Source: Terebella lapidaria (lineage: Eukaryota > Annelida > Polychaeta > Terebellida > Terebellidae). Taken from it: DNA of 64,000 nucleotides. A program made the translations under genes and the position numbers. The DNA is taken from contig OX424561.1 in assembly GCA_949152475.1 (NCBI GenBank), positions 28,204,481 to 28,268,480 on the forward strand. The letters are read 5' to 3'. Below the pieces are notes generated by a model. That model was not told where the DNA came from. It did no database searches and saw only the letters and a program-made list of their open reading frames with translations. Positions 27,058 through 40,732 of the stretch are shown here, in pieces; the first letter of the stretch is position 1, and each line of letters begins with the position of its first letter.

Positions 27058-27086
27058 TTGTGTTGTAACTCCGCTCTGGGTGTGGT
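27047..27086 (-). repeat. 40-bp direct repeat, 5' flank of the Penelope-like element
   Basis: Partner of 24,850-24,889, identical over all 40 bases. It overlaps the open 5' end of the RT reading frame. Confidence 0.9.
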
Positions 27087-27154
27087 CTGTACGCGTATTG
27101 ATTTCCTACCGTGATCCAACTTGTAACGCGATCAGTGTCAATGTCTTCTGGCTT

Positions 27155-27619
27155 CTGTATATTAATTATATTGGCCATTCAACTCAATGTTAAATGATCT
27201 TACTTTGACGGTCCATAACACCTTCCTAAAAAAAAATCCCAGCCTAACCACTATGCTAGTTTTATCCCTCAACGTATTGGGCATCGCGTGGTAAGCATGA
27301 ATATATTTGACGACACATGGGATTTTTCGCTATTCTGCCTTGAATGGACCCGGGGTGAAAATACCCAAAATTATGGGTACTGATGCCCATGCAAAACCCC
27401 TTTGATTCCCCAGCTCCTGAGAAGAACGCCAACAAGATACTGCCTTGAAAACCGGGTCATTATATCCCAGCACTGCGTTCTTTCAGGTGAATATACACTC
27501 GTCCAGAAGTCTGGCCTAAAAAATATATGAGGCGATGTTTAACAACAGTTTCCCTTTAAATTGCCTAAGTGAGGTGAACGCTCGCTGATTGGCTGAGGGA
27601 ATTACTGTACACTGCCCTT
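27155..27619. repeat. 465-bp direct repeat, copy 1
   Basis: Matches 28,476-28,940 at 464 of 465 positions; the one difference is G at copy 1 versus A at copy 2 in the TATTGG(G/A)CATCG context. It starts CTGTATATTAATT and ends ACACTGCCCTT. It is non-coding, with small internal inverted motifs (GGGT...ACCC, ATGGGT...GCCCAT). No terminal inverted repeat and no clean target duplication are seen. Confidence 0.95.
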
Positions 27620-28475
27620 AATATATAGGCGTTTCTGAGATATATGAATTATATTTTGTCAGTAGGTAGTCTTATATGTATGTAATTGTGAAACGAAATA
27701 TAAACCTGATATCCCGATTCAATTCTCTGTTTCAGCCCATTTAATACATATGCTACATGTGCTGGGATTTGCCAGTCTGCCAAATTCTTAGAATTGAAAT
27801 TGTTGAAAACTCATTGAGTTTTCATGCAAAAGCCTTGAAAATTTCAGGATGAGTATAGAATATAAGTGCAATTAGCATCAAGACCCAATCGGTGGTATAA
27901 TTCAATGGCAGTTTCGATTATTTAGTAAAGTAAGATTAAAGAAAACCGTGAATTTATCACACTAAAAACGGAAAATTATCTATAGAACCCATGTGAAACG
28001 TAACAAACCACTAATAATTTATTTGGAAAGTCAAGAATATCAAGGGGTTATTATTTGCATGCAACCTTGTGTCTCTAGAATGATGTCAGGGTCAGGGGGG
28101 CTGCTTATGATAAGCGTGAGCTCGGCATAGGGCCGACCTCAATTCTTGTGATCTGGTCCGGTGGTCAAAATTTCCTAGTCCCTGACACCTGTAGAAGGCT
28201 GAGCTATTGAAATGCATCAGTATCATTAATATTGTGCAAACAAATTGTAATTCAAGTCATAATTTAGCCGCTGAGGATAGTTAGAACATTTTTGTATGCC
28301 GACCGATCATGTGATTTATGTGTATTCCACAATTTTCTCCTTAACCACACAAAACACGGCAAATGAACATTGAATTAGGTCGGGAACCTTCAACTGTTAC
28401 CTAGTCAAACAAATTATGACATTTTTTGCGCTCCCAGGCCACGCAGAGTGAAAATTGTGTAATCAGTTAAGGCTA
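27620..28475. other. Interval between the 465-bp repeats
   Basis: 856 bp with no coding region. I looked for a tRNA primer-binding site next to copy 1 and a polypurine tract next to copy 2, in both orientations, and found neither. Confidence 0.5.
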
Positions 28476-28940
28476 CTGTATATTAATTATATTGGCCATT
28501 CAACTCAATGTTAAATGATCTTACTTTGACGGTCCATAACACCTTCCTAAAAAAAAATCCCAGCCTAACCACTATGCTAGTTTTATCCCTCAACGTATTG
28601 GACATCGCGTGGTAAGCATGAATATATTTGACGACACATGGGATTTTTCGCTATTCTGCCTTGAATGGACCCGGGGTGAAAATACCCAAAATTATGGGTA
28701 CTGATGCCCATGCAAAACCCCTTTGATTCCCCAGCTCCTGAGAAGAACGCCAACAAGATACTGCCTTGAAAACCGGGTCATTATATCCCAGCACTGCGTT
28801 CTTTCAGGTGAATATACACTCGTCCAGAAGTCTGGCCTAAAAAATATATGAGGCGATGTTTAACAACAGTTTCCCTTTAAATTGCCTAAGTGAGGTGAAC
28901 GCTCGCTGATTGGCTGAGGGAATTACTGTACACTGCCCTT
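28476..28940. repeat. 465-bp direct repeat, copy 2
   Basis: Same orientation as copy 1, offset by exactly 1,321 bp, with no internal indels. This near-identity implies recent duplication or gene conversion. Confidence 0.95.
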
Positions 28941-30269
28941 CTATGTCGTTTATGAAAATGTGTTGGGACTTGAGAATGCCAAATCATACAATTTCTCATA
29001 CGATTAATCTACGTATGATGGAGAACAAAATTGGTAATTTGAAAATTTGTGCATTATGGGCAGGGTTTTCATGCAGCATTTTCAAGCCCCCTTTTGACGA
29101 AACAAATTCATGCCTAGTAAGACTAATATCTACAGTTTATCAATCAAACTCGAAACAAGAACTATTTGTCGGGATCTAATACCTAACTTGTTAGAAATGA
29201 CGTGTGCCACGTTTGAAATACTTTCACCTTCATCCAAAATAAATCCGTTTGGAAAGTTTTATTTTCACGAATTACTGGAAATGATTATGTCAAAAAAAAT
29301 TGTTTTTCTTTCGAATCGTGCAAAGTCTATCACTATTCGTGTTTACCAACCCAGAAACTAAAATCACTCGTAATTACCCCTAAACCTCTAAATTAGTTCG
29401 AGTACTAGAGATTATAAAAAAATGGACGATAGGCCTATTACCCAGCACGGCCAGCAGCTGCTTAGCAGTTCGAAAATATTCTTCAGACATTCTTGCCAGG
29501 TTTCTAAGTTGAACACATGCACGCGCGTGCAACATAGTACATTCAGTTTGTATAAACACAGTATCAACAATGGGGCGACCTTCGCACGTGATGTAAGTGT
29601 TTCAAGTGATCTTCTGTGTCGCAACAACCATCAACGCAAATCAAGCACAATAGGTTCAATAATATAGTTTTAAACTGTCGCATTGAAATCACCCTTTGTA
29701 ACGTTTCGCAATTGTAGGGTATTGGATTGGCCTTGAAATACTTGCAGGACGACGTTCGAATTTATAATCCAGATGGAAATTTCACGCCATTTCACACCGA
29801 TCTGTAAGATGTTTACTCTTGTAATATGAGTAGAATACCCCTTATCCGAATACGTTTGAGCACCTGGGCCTACACGGTGCTGTAGCATTTCCAAGTCTGT
29901 GCTTTTCAGAAACTGACAGTAGATATATTATTCACACGAATCGAATTAGTTATTTGAATGACAGTGTTTTCTTATAAAAAAAATATATACTATTTTCGAC
30001 TAAAAGCGGCCAATTTTGAAATTTGACGGTCACTTTCGCAAAAACTGTCAGTTTTTAGATTTTTGTTTCAAAACATGACAATGTGACAATATGAGTTTTG
30101 ATTTGTTTGTTCCAAAACACGCTAATTGGGATCCTTGACATTGTTTTTGATAATTGATTACCTTGATACACTGAAAAAGCTCCATATGGGGGTTCAAATA
30201 CCCGAGAAGACCTGATGCACAAATTGTCGTATGAAGACGCTTGTACATAGGTTATAGGTTTGTATTATA

Positions 30270-30870
30270 AGCATAGGAAATCATATTATGCCGCATCCTT
30301 TGGTGACCTTGAGTGTTAAATGTCAATGTCGCGTTTATTTCCAATAGAGTTGAATTTTATTATAAACATATAGAAAGTCATACATGGCGCGTCTTTTGGT
30401 GACCGTAACCTGATCTCAAACGCTGTCGAAGGCTGAATCTCAAGGTCACGCCTGTCCTGAAATGTGTTTCGCATCTACAGTCAAAATGCTTGTAGATATA
30501 GCTTATGTTTTTATTTATGAGCACACAGGAAGTCATATATGGCACACCTAATGTTGACCTGCCCTCAGATGACCTGGAGTTCTAAATCTCAATGTCACGT
30601 CTGATGTGAAATGTGTATATTGGCCTCTAGGGCTAAATCGTTTGGACATAGAGCTTAGGATTTTATTGTGAGCATATCTTCCTATAGATATAGGAAGTCA
30701 TATATATATGGAACATATTTTGGTGACCTTGAAATTGATCACAGACTACCTTCAAGGCTGAGTCTCCAGATCATACATGGCTTGAAAAGTGTAAATTGCT
30801 TTCTAGAAGTCAAAATGGTTGTAAATAAGCACATAGGAATTCCAATCCTGGGCACTCCTGGTGGCGACTA
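30270..30870. repeat. Degenerate tandem repeat, about 155-bp unit
   Basis: The block GCA(T/C)A-AGGAAGTCATATATGG...TTTGGTGACC recurs, diverged, starting near 30,271, 30,366, 30,521, 30,672 and 30,829. Between blocks come 'AAGGCTGAATCTC', 'GTCACG(C/T)CTG' and 'TGAAATGTGTA' in the same order. The first unit is shortened to about 95 bp and the others are about 150-160 bp. Confidence 0.75.
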
Positions 30871-33800
30871 AGGATGTACGCTCCACTTGGACCTACTCAG
30901 AGGGGCTAAAGTTTGAAAATAATTTGATGATTTTCAGACTTTTAAACAATCATCAATATGATATTGCGCAATCAGAAACAGAAGTTTGGGATCGAATAAC
31001 ATATTTAATGTGGAGTTATGGGTAATTTTACCCCTAAAATACTTGAAAAGGGCAATTGGGCAAATGCCCATTCAGAACAACTAATGCAAAACAAAATCTG
31101 AGACTTTGCTTATTTATCGACGAACCGATGTGCATTCTTTTGATGCAAAAAGCTATGGGGGTCATCGTGCTAATTGTGTCATATGTAGTGGTCAAAGTAA
31201 TTGAGTTGGCATAATTTACCTGAATCAGTTCGTTTGTTTCACTAAAGTAATTCTACATACTCGACATCATATATTACATGGATGATATTTTCGATCATGT
31301 TTCGCATTTTGATAACGTTATAATGTCAAAACTGAAAATTCGTCAATCGTGTGGTGGGTCGGGTAGGAAATGCTCATTCGAATCCTTTTCATGAAATGGA
31401 AATCGGTTTTCACATCGGTTTTTCCCCCCACATCTACTCTCGTTGCAGTTTTTCACTGCACCTCATTTTTCGTACGAATTATCGGTGTGTCCCTGTCAAT
31501 CAGCTGATTCCCTTTGATTGACATAAATGCCTTACAAATAGTCTGCATTTCTGCTATAACGTTGACTCGTAATAAAATATCAATATATTAATACCAAAAC
31601 AAATGTGATGAAATCACCAGAGAAAAACAAAACAAAGACTGAAACGATTCAGGCATTTGTAAGAACTTGCAGCAGAAGCAACGTGTCATCAAACCAATTA
31701 TGACATATTAATTTTCGTTCGGAACTGAGGAGTCAGAGAATAAAACACCTTCACAAACTGACGATCCTTTTTATGATGTTAAATTTTTTAATGAAGTAGA
31801 ATTTAGCTTTTGATCTTCCTCGTTGTACACACGAGTAATTGCAGGAGTGTCGTTGCTAAAGTGATTAAGACACATCAAGCCATTTAAAAGTGATTACTAT
31901 TCGTTACTGTGATATGCCTTTTCTCTCATAACAACTGTGTTTTGCTCGCTATATGTCAAGGTAATACTCAACATCAAATCGTACATGAGGGGAAAAAAGT
32001 GACGCAAAAAAATCGAAATAATTGGTAACAAGAGTCGTAATATCGAATTTTTTTAACCGACATCGAGGTACAAGTGCGATAAAAAAAAACCATCTAGACC
32101 TTGAGTTAAGAATGATTAACTAACGACATTATACGGATTGCATCACAGTGAAATAGTCTTCCTTGATAAGGTCACAACGCCCTTACTGGTAGTTACGAGA
32201 GCAAAATGAATGTTATTGCACTCCCTAGTAACACACTTCAGACTTCTTATAAGACATTTAGCATTATTTACTTGAAGTCATTGAAGAAAATGGATTAATA
32301 TTCGGCCTACTTTCTTTTGTCATGGACTTTTATGTATTTTCCCTCAGTTGTTCATTTTTACTTGTAGAAGATGCCATGTTCGAAAATGCAAGTAACACGA
32401 ATATTCCGAAGTACGTTTTCAGAATACATGTATATCTGATTTTCAGGGTATTTTGCGGGTATTAATGCCAAGTTTGAACAGTAACATCTGTCAAAGAATA
32501 GTTTTATAAACAGTGTGAATGGCCTTGAATTCAGACAAAGGGTAAGAGTGGGAGATTATATACAACCGACTTGTGATTTTGTGAGACAAATACATGTCCC
32601 GAGTTAAAGTGCCAGATAACAGCATTCAAATATAACCTGGTCTTGACTTTCGCCGAGCCTATCAGGGATTCTTTTATCCTGTGAAATGACCGATAGCTAG
32701 ACTAAGTTATATTTACAGATGACAACCATTCACAATAATTGCAACAAACTGGATGAAGTGTGTTATTATTATCACCAGTGAGTTTGTTTTTTTTTTCAAA
32801 AAAAACAATATCGATCCTAACTTCTGGATATTTCCATATTAATTATAGTAAATAAGGTTATCTACGACATGCACTGAATTAGAATAGGTCAAGTAATACA
32901 CAGTCAATCTTCTGAGGACATTATTGTTTGTTATAGTAGAGTTCTATAGGCACATTCGCTTCGATTGTATTGCACGCAACAAATTAACGTTGTAGTTCGT
33001 AAGATGGTCCTTCAATTAGACATTTATTGATTATTGGAATGACTCCATTTCTTCACACATCAACAAGTTCACCGTTGTCTGAAATTAGATGCTGACATTG
33101 CATGGAAAATGAGATCAAAACTTTCTTTCAAATTTGAAATATGATGTTCAGTAATATAAAGTGAGGAATAAAATGAGGGACCGTGTTGTGTTCAACATGT
33201 TCTTTTTGGAACTTTTTTGTGGGATATATTTCAGTTCTTGTGTACATGTATCCAATCTCTCGAGTACACGGTGTGCATTATATATTTCCATTCGATTTTG
33301 TTGTTGGCGCACGACTCGGGGGTCATATGTAATGTTGGTGTTTCCATAACCTTCGAAACATATTGGTTAATTGTTGGCATGAATAACTGATGCAGCATAA
33401 ATTTCATGCAATTATTATAGTGGGTACAAAGCATTAAAATGACTGAGTATAGACCAGTATACTCGATATGATTAGCATCGCACGGATATCAATAATAATA
33501 AGCACAGCGCTATCATGGTATTGGTTTTATCATGTGATTTATCGCCCGCGATCCCACCCCCACCCCTGCAAGCCGTCCACCCCCTCTCCAACCCTGGCTT
33601 TCGGATTGTCCAAACGATGCACGCCAAATCGTCATCATATATCACGAGGAATTGAATCGTGCACGAGAAATGACGTCAAATGTCACTGGACAACACAGCA
33701 ATCACGCTATTGGTCGATGTTTGGAGAAGCGACGTGCGCATGTGTGAATCACCGGACGTCGTTTAATAATAAATAAACAAACATGTACCTATCACGTACA

Positions 33801-36800
33801 TGTGTGCGGGCAGGTGCTATTAAGTTGTGGTTCAAATCATACTATATACTTTGACCAGGACCCCCCACCTTCAGTGACCGAAGCATGTCATTCTGCTAAT
33901 CATATCGGTTGAAAAATGAGCGTGTTTTTATGGAATCGTGCACAGATGTTCCGCCGATGACCACTGAAATTGTTTGCCACATATTTTAATTACTAGGCTA
34001 TATAACAGCAAGTCGTTTGTCAATATCGTTCAGGAGTTGTTTATGTATCTGATAATCCGAAGGACGTTGCACGATTCATGGAATTTATTCGATCAATGTA
34101 GTAAATTTGACTAGTGAAACTATATAAGTATGCTTTCCCGATCGTGCATCTAGCTTATAGACTAGAAAGGAATGCATATATATCTTGTGGAATGGATTCC
34201 TTGGAAATATTAGCTTTGTGACATTACTGAAACTACTAGTAGGTAGTATATTTTGATAAATGCAATTTAAGTGAAATGCTGGTGTTGTCAAAAGAACATT
34301 CGATGCACATGTTGCAAGTGATTTCTCCGTGATCTTCGGTCACATGTAGTGCACTCTGCCTCAGTCATTGACCTGTAATCAGGTCAGAGCATTGAGTAAT
34401 TCGAATTTGTCTTCTGAAATGCTGAAAAGATCCCAAAGTACAAATTATCATGCAGAAAAACCGTTTGTATCCTGAACAAAAGTTGTGTTATGTTGTGAAG
34501 CTGACAAGATACAAGTTGTGTATCGAGGTTTGTTTGGTCGTGGGCCTCGAACCAGCAGCATTCAAGGTCAGTTTCAGGTCACGAGCGGCTTACGTACGAC
34601 CCGGGACAAAAGCTTGAGGACGATCGAGGGCCTTACCATGGAACCGATCATGCAACTACAATAACAACAACAACACTTCACTGGCCGCTCTACGGGACAA
34701 ACCAATGCTTCCCGGTCATTGATCAATGCATCGATCACCCGCACGGCATTTCCAAGGGGGTCTAGCTGTCATCCGCGGGAAACAGATGACCAAGATTGAT
34801 ACCACATTTGAAGGGCAAAGTGTCGAGCGAACGGCGAGAGGTAAACTCAGCAAGCGGATTGAGTCCTGCTACATCGCAAGGTTGGCGACCTGGGAACTAT
34901 AGGGGGAAAGCCAAACATGCTGGAACTTTGTAGGCTTTTGGGGAGTCGGGGATAGGGGTACGAGGGGCGTGTTGTCCCTGGGAGTCCCTGGCAGTGACCA
35001 TCGCTCCTTCGCCTGATCGAAGCCATCAGTGCGACCCCCGGTGCCATTTATCTGATGCAATCTGTCTAGATTAATGACGGGTTGAGATTGGCCAGTGCTA
35101 GGATCGACACTAGGACCGTACAAGAGTGACCAGTGTCCACGCAGGGTGGGAGAGAGAGGGGACCTTGGGTCAGACTCGAGGTCCCAGGTCGCATCGCCTC
35201 GCGGTGCCACCCACACGCGTAACATGAAGTGGACCCGCTTTTCGGTATTTAATATAGTGCGTGTGTGTCCAACTGTTTGTGACAGCTTCCACTATCGCGT
35301 GTCGTCTCATTTTCTTGATTTGATCTATGGACGGAGGGGTCGTTGCAAGGAGCTCAGTGGAGTCAAGGACGTGTGCATTACCGGCAAGCAGAAGAAGAGA
35401 AAGATACCGAGAATTCACGGTGTGGCTCGGTACAATGTCGTTTTATATGATTGTCGCGTCAATATTTCATGTCACAGTCGCTAATCGTGTCCCCTAATTC
35501 AAATTATATGTAATTCTCGCAAGATTTGCGGGTGCGTTCATTTTCTTTCTTCCGACGGAGTAACTTCCAAGGTCAAAACGCATCGCTCGCTCGCTCGCTC
35601 GGATCTATGAATATAATGGAACACGTGCTTGGAGAAGTCATTCTGCGTATATTGCATGAATCGTTTAAAAACATGAATTAAATAGGCGTTTTCATGTGAT
35701 GAAATATGTCCATTATTAGGGACCACCAGTGATTATCGATTCCCCCGGGGAGCCAGATGGTGTTTATTTTTCAGTATTACCTGTACCAAACGTACGTTAC
35801 GAATACAAGCGCACATTGCCTGTCTTTCAAGGTTAAATGTAGTCATATAATGATAAATATTTTTGAATGCCAATAGCAGTCGTAAAACTGAAAATAAATC
35901 GGTAAACAATTTTTTTTTGCGTGAATAACCTGCTCTCAGAATAGACATATGTTGAACTGAAACATTTTGAATAGGATATATGTACTTCAGTACATGTATA
36001 CTGTTGTTTGTCATTTGAATTGCTCGAATTAAAACTGGAAAATCCTTTGCAGTCAGATTTTAACCTGTGTAGTCCGGCGAATTCTGAAAGTCAAGAATAT
36101 TGAGCTTGTTTTTGTCATGTCTGTTTTTGACACATTTTTCAGGCAGATGTTGCTTCCTATAATTTTAAGCATTCATTATGTCTATTATATATGCAAGCCA
36201 TGCAAACATCTACTGTGAATCAATCGGGAATTGTTCATTTCAGACAATTTTATCATCCTTTTAAAATCCCCTCATCTTCGCCATAAATGTGGATAACATC
36301 TTCATTGTATATCACATTTACACTGCTTTTTTACATATATATTTCACGGGAATAAAAAATACCAATATCTACATGTACATTCAATAACGACATTGCAATT
36401 TTTATTTGAAGCCACTGATTCTCAAGATGGGTCAATATTTCCTGGATTGCAAGCACATGCTCGATCTGTTTATGTGATGGCTTTCAAATTATTTTTCTAA
36501 TTAATTTATAACTGCACACAATTCTGGTAGTGTGATTGTTTTCCTATTTTGATGTTTTGCTGTCGACTTTCGTTGTCATCGCATAATGTTTTGCAGCGGG
36601 CTTCCTTGCATTTCCTTGCACCTGCCAGGTAGCCTCTGTTGTTATATCGGTGGAGTGGATTATTTTCATGATAAGCATCGTATATCACACAAACAATTAT
36701 ATGTGGCTAGAGTGCGAAGCGGGCATATTATTCCATAGAAAACGAGAGTACAGCTGAAGCGAAATGAGTTCACTTAAGTTCACAACCACGATTAATTCAT

Positions 36801-36939
36801 GGTTCTGTGCATCCATATTATACCATAAATTATACATGTGGGCGTCGTCATACTATTGTACTATATAGTACCACGACAGTTTGTTTACACGCACCATATG
36901 CAGCTATCTTTCCCCCAATTTCATAGCTTGGTGGGTAGA

Positions 36940-37020
36940 AAAACACTCGGGATGATTCGAACCTGCAGCTCTAACAAAATTTGAAGGTGAAGTATGGATA
37001 AAGTCGGTCTCTAAGTTAGC
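36940..37020 (-). repeat. Possible degenerate tRNA-derived SINE head
   Basis: On the minus strand there is a good pol III B box (GGTTCGAATC, 36,954-36,963), preceded by TTAGAGCTGCA and, about 50 nt upstream, a weak A-box-like GCTAACTTAGAG. No terminal tail is recognised. Confidence 0.3.
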
Positions 37021-40000
37021 GAGATTCGAGCTCTTGAAGTTCATTCGGGGGACTTCAACGCCTCTTCCTGTATTGTAATGCTATCTTATTTAGATAATTC
37101 TGCATGTAGGAGTAGTTGTCATAAGTAGACAAACAAGTAGAGACGTTGTATTGGAACTTGTTTATTATTCTCGTTGCACAGTGAGAAATACAATGGATGA
37201 CTTCCGAGAAAAAATTGCATGGTCATCAAAGGTGCATGGACTTTTTGTCTTAAATAGTGTCATCTTCGAATTTCCAGAATAAAAAAGTCGAACAGTTCGA
37301 GTTGTTGTAAATTTGCAGGTAGAATTGATAAAAATTGACTTTCACTCAATTCTTCTCAGTTGATGTGGATGATAAAGTGGACAACTAGTGAAATATTATT
37401 ATTCGAATTCGTTCCGTCACTCATCATTTACATTGTTGTAGAAAGGTGTAGCCCATGTCGACTCGATACAAGAATTGAACAATACATATAGTTAAAACAG
37501 GTCACATACGAGACTGCATTCCACTTCGTTGTGAAGTCACAGAATAACTGTTCAGTAATTTTATGCTACCTTTATTTCTATACATGTGCATATTAAAAAA
37601 TGTATAAAATGTTGACTACAGCGTATGAAAAAAACACAATAATAAACAAAGCTGTGCCCACTTTCCAGCCCATGTTTTCATATCTAATCTACAATCGAGT
37701 TGTCCATTGTATTGCTGGCCAACACTCTGATATACCTTGATGTAAACGCCTACACATTATGTATTAAATAATAAAATGTGTCAGAGCTATATGACTATTA
37801 GAATTCAGACCCACATATTTTGTCCGATATGATCACAACATCCCACACAACGCTTTTATCGGTTTGTTGACATGTTGTTGTTTATTTTTCGAACTACGAG
37901 AAAAACACAACATGAATTATAGTAGTTATTATACACTATCAAGGCCTCGAATTGGAGCTCACTGGAATGCACTTCAAACAAACCTAGTTGAACCATGTCT
38001 AAAATCCCACTGGAATATTTGAGAGTCGTTTCAGTATGAATATTCAAATTGGCAACAATGAGTAGTATTTGTGTTTCCATTGAAGTTGGGCCCTTTACCT
38101 AGATATCCACGCGCAAGTTATGATAACCCATCTTATACCATCATTAGGCCTATCGAATGCTTGAAGCACATGAAACAAAATTTATAGAGAATGGTTCAAT
38201 GAATGAACGGCCCATGGTATGGAAAAACACACGTACGTAGCTAAGGGCAATATCTAGTCCCCCATTGATTCAAGGTCATATTCGATTAGTCAACACCGCC
38301 CGCCATTCACACGACCGTCACATAATAGTTAGCCACTAGGCCCACTACCAGTTGAGGTACACTAAGCACTTGACCGAGAACTACAGTGAAAGAATCTATG
38401 GACCAGCCCGCTAGATATAGAAAACTGGGAGCACTGTTAAATAACCTATGTACATTTTGCAGTACACCACCATACTGAATAAAATGGCCGCTCGCTATAT
38501 CCACACAGTTACGTAGAATGACGATTGTACGTAGGTCCTTGTTTATTGATCGGTATTGATTTTAGGGTCGCGCACTGAAGAACAATTCACGCAATCCATG
38601 ATAGCACTCAGCCTGGGAACCATGAAAGAATATCTACTGTACCATTGCCGTATTTATGGCGAAATACCATAAAGTTAACTATAATTAACATTCGGACTTA
38701 ATATTAAGCTTTTATGTCATCATACAGCTGTGTGTCACATCGCCGTAGTCAAGGTCAAATCATTGCACGCTTACCAACACTTCTTACACGTAAAGTTCCT
38801 TTAGGATCATACTTTTATCGATACCAATATTTCGGCAAATCTAGGAAATGGCTAATTTCCCAAAAAGGCAATGTGTAATTGATCAGAAACGTGACTTCAA
38901 CGACATACATGTATACGATCGATGTACTGATATTTAACTAGGAATGATATTTTTTAAAATGAAGAAATTTTGACATAAAATGTTGTCAAGCAATAATGAA
39001 TTAATAAATCCAACTAGTACCTTAGATTGATTATCCTGATTGAATTTCCTGAACCAGTTTCAGCATGTGTTTGTCAGCTATTAGAACATTAGCTTCGATG
39101 GGCATTCTATGCATTGCGGAAATCTGCATGGAATAATACCATTAAAAGTTCTTGCTTTCTGGAAACCAGGAATTTTTCAGAAAAGCCACACCTATATACA
39201 TACCTAGTAACACATAGACTGTAATCTCATAACATTTTCCTGTTCAAATCAGAAAATGACCGAAAAAAGTTGAAAATGGAACTTTTTAATGATTATTTCA
39301 TGTGTGTATGAATGGGCACGGGAGATTGGCAATCCTGTTGATTCATTCAATGAAATATGTGTGCCATTAAAATTGCATTTCATTTTGACGTCAAATATTG
39401 ACCTCAAATATTGACAAGCAATAAATCGTATACGGTCCAAGCAACAGACGGCACATGAGTCCTGAACCAATTTCTGCACACGTAACGTAAGTATGAACAT
39501 TTTGGTAATAATTCCTACAAATATATAATAATCAAAATATAATCCACGATGGTGCTTGTAACAATAATTGCATACCAGTTTCGGTTTTCTTTTCAGGTTG
39601 AATTAGTATTGTGAGAAATTGGAAACCGGTAGAACTGGGAAGGGGATTTTGTTCAATTTTAATCACACGTACAATGAAGCAAGCACATGGTAATTATACA
39701 TACCGGTATATAACTAAAGATGTGATATGCAATGTTCGTAATTTCATAAATATATGTGGCAATGTGGCCATATTCATCATAAGCATACAATTCTGCCATG
39801 TCCTGATATTCGGCTTTCAAGTTGCGTCGTTCATTAAAAACAACGTATACGTGCATCGGTCGCAATCACTCTTTCAAACGGGCATATTCTGAGGGTGAAT
39901 TTTAGTGTTTCGAATAGTTATGAACCCGTTATATCATCATAATGAATTATTAATGAACTCTTCTTTTATTCCCTAAGTAAACAGAGGGCATTTCCACACA

Positions 40001-40709
40001 AAAAAAACAATTAAGCAAAGAAGGGGAAAGCATCAAATCTACCTTAGGTTGAAGACCGTGTTGCACTAATTCGGATGTAGACGCTGAACTTGACACTGTT
40101 GTCGACGGGCGTCTTTCAGATTTTAATCAGTCTCGGATGTCCTGTCATTTTTTGCTTCTTTTGTTGATGATGCTGTCAATTAGGAAGTCGTCCTCAAGTG
40201 ATTCCATCTCGACCAGCATAAAATGTCAAATAACATGCCACGGCCTTGCGTATAGGTTGAAATTAGAGGGAATTTCTAATTAGGACCTTTTTAAAAAATA
40301 ATTTTGTGGGAGCAACACCAGATATGTCGGCGTACAATTTCGACTGCCAGTTCCCATCGTCTGGAGAATCAATATAATTCGATACGTTCGTGTATTATGT
40401 ATGATATAGGCCTACGGACGAACCAATCAGTGGACCTGGCGAGGCAACGACAAACTTTTTCAACAAAGTTGACAATGCTAAGTTTTCCTTAATATTTTGT
40501 TGAATTTGTTATCGTTAAATTCCTGTTCTCGTTAAACTCATGGGCAAGAAACAAATGTATTGCATAAAAGTATTCATTAGTGGTATATGGGTTTTTTTTC
40601 CCAAAACACTTCATTGCACAACGATTTGAGGAATATATTCAGCGAATAAAAATTGCGCGGGTGACCTTCGTGGAATCAAATGCACTATCATTACATTTTC
40701 TCTTGTTAT

Positions 40710-40732
40710 TTTCTTTCTTTCTTTCTTTCTTC
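40710..40732. repeat. (TTTC)n microsatellite
   Basis: About five to six TTTC units. Confidence 0.9.

Larger units (their letters stand above)
24850..27086 (-). mobile_element. Penelope-like retroelement with GIY-YIG endonuclease
   Basis: An RT-encoding element bounded by identical 40-bp direct repeats. The protein has Penelope-type reverse transcriptase motifs, then a Cys motif and a C-terminal GIY-YIG endonuclease, an order specific to Penelope-like elements. A 3' untranslated piece (24,890-24,996) follows the last stop. The 5' side looks truncated: the reading frame runs into the direct repeat without an ATG, and the N-terminal region usual before the RT domain is missing. The repeats may be a long target-site duplication or the partial terminal repeats (pLTRs) known in this class. 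I cannot tell which without other genomic copies. Confidence 0.93.

Noticed and set aside
27155..28940. A standard LTR retrotransposon
   Set aside because: The repeats are right for LTRs in size and identity, but there is no TG...CA boundary, primer-binding site, polypurine tract, target duplication or internal coding sequence.
30180..30215. A tRNA T-arm-like GGGGGTTCAAATACCCG
   Set aside because: The T-stem does not pair fully, and no A box is found at the right distance.
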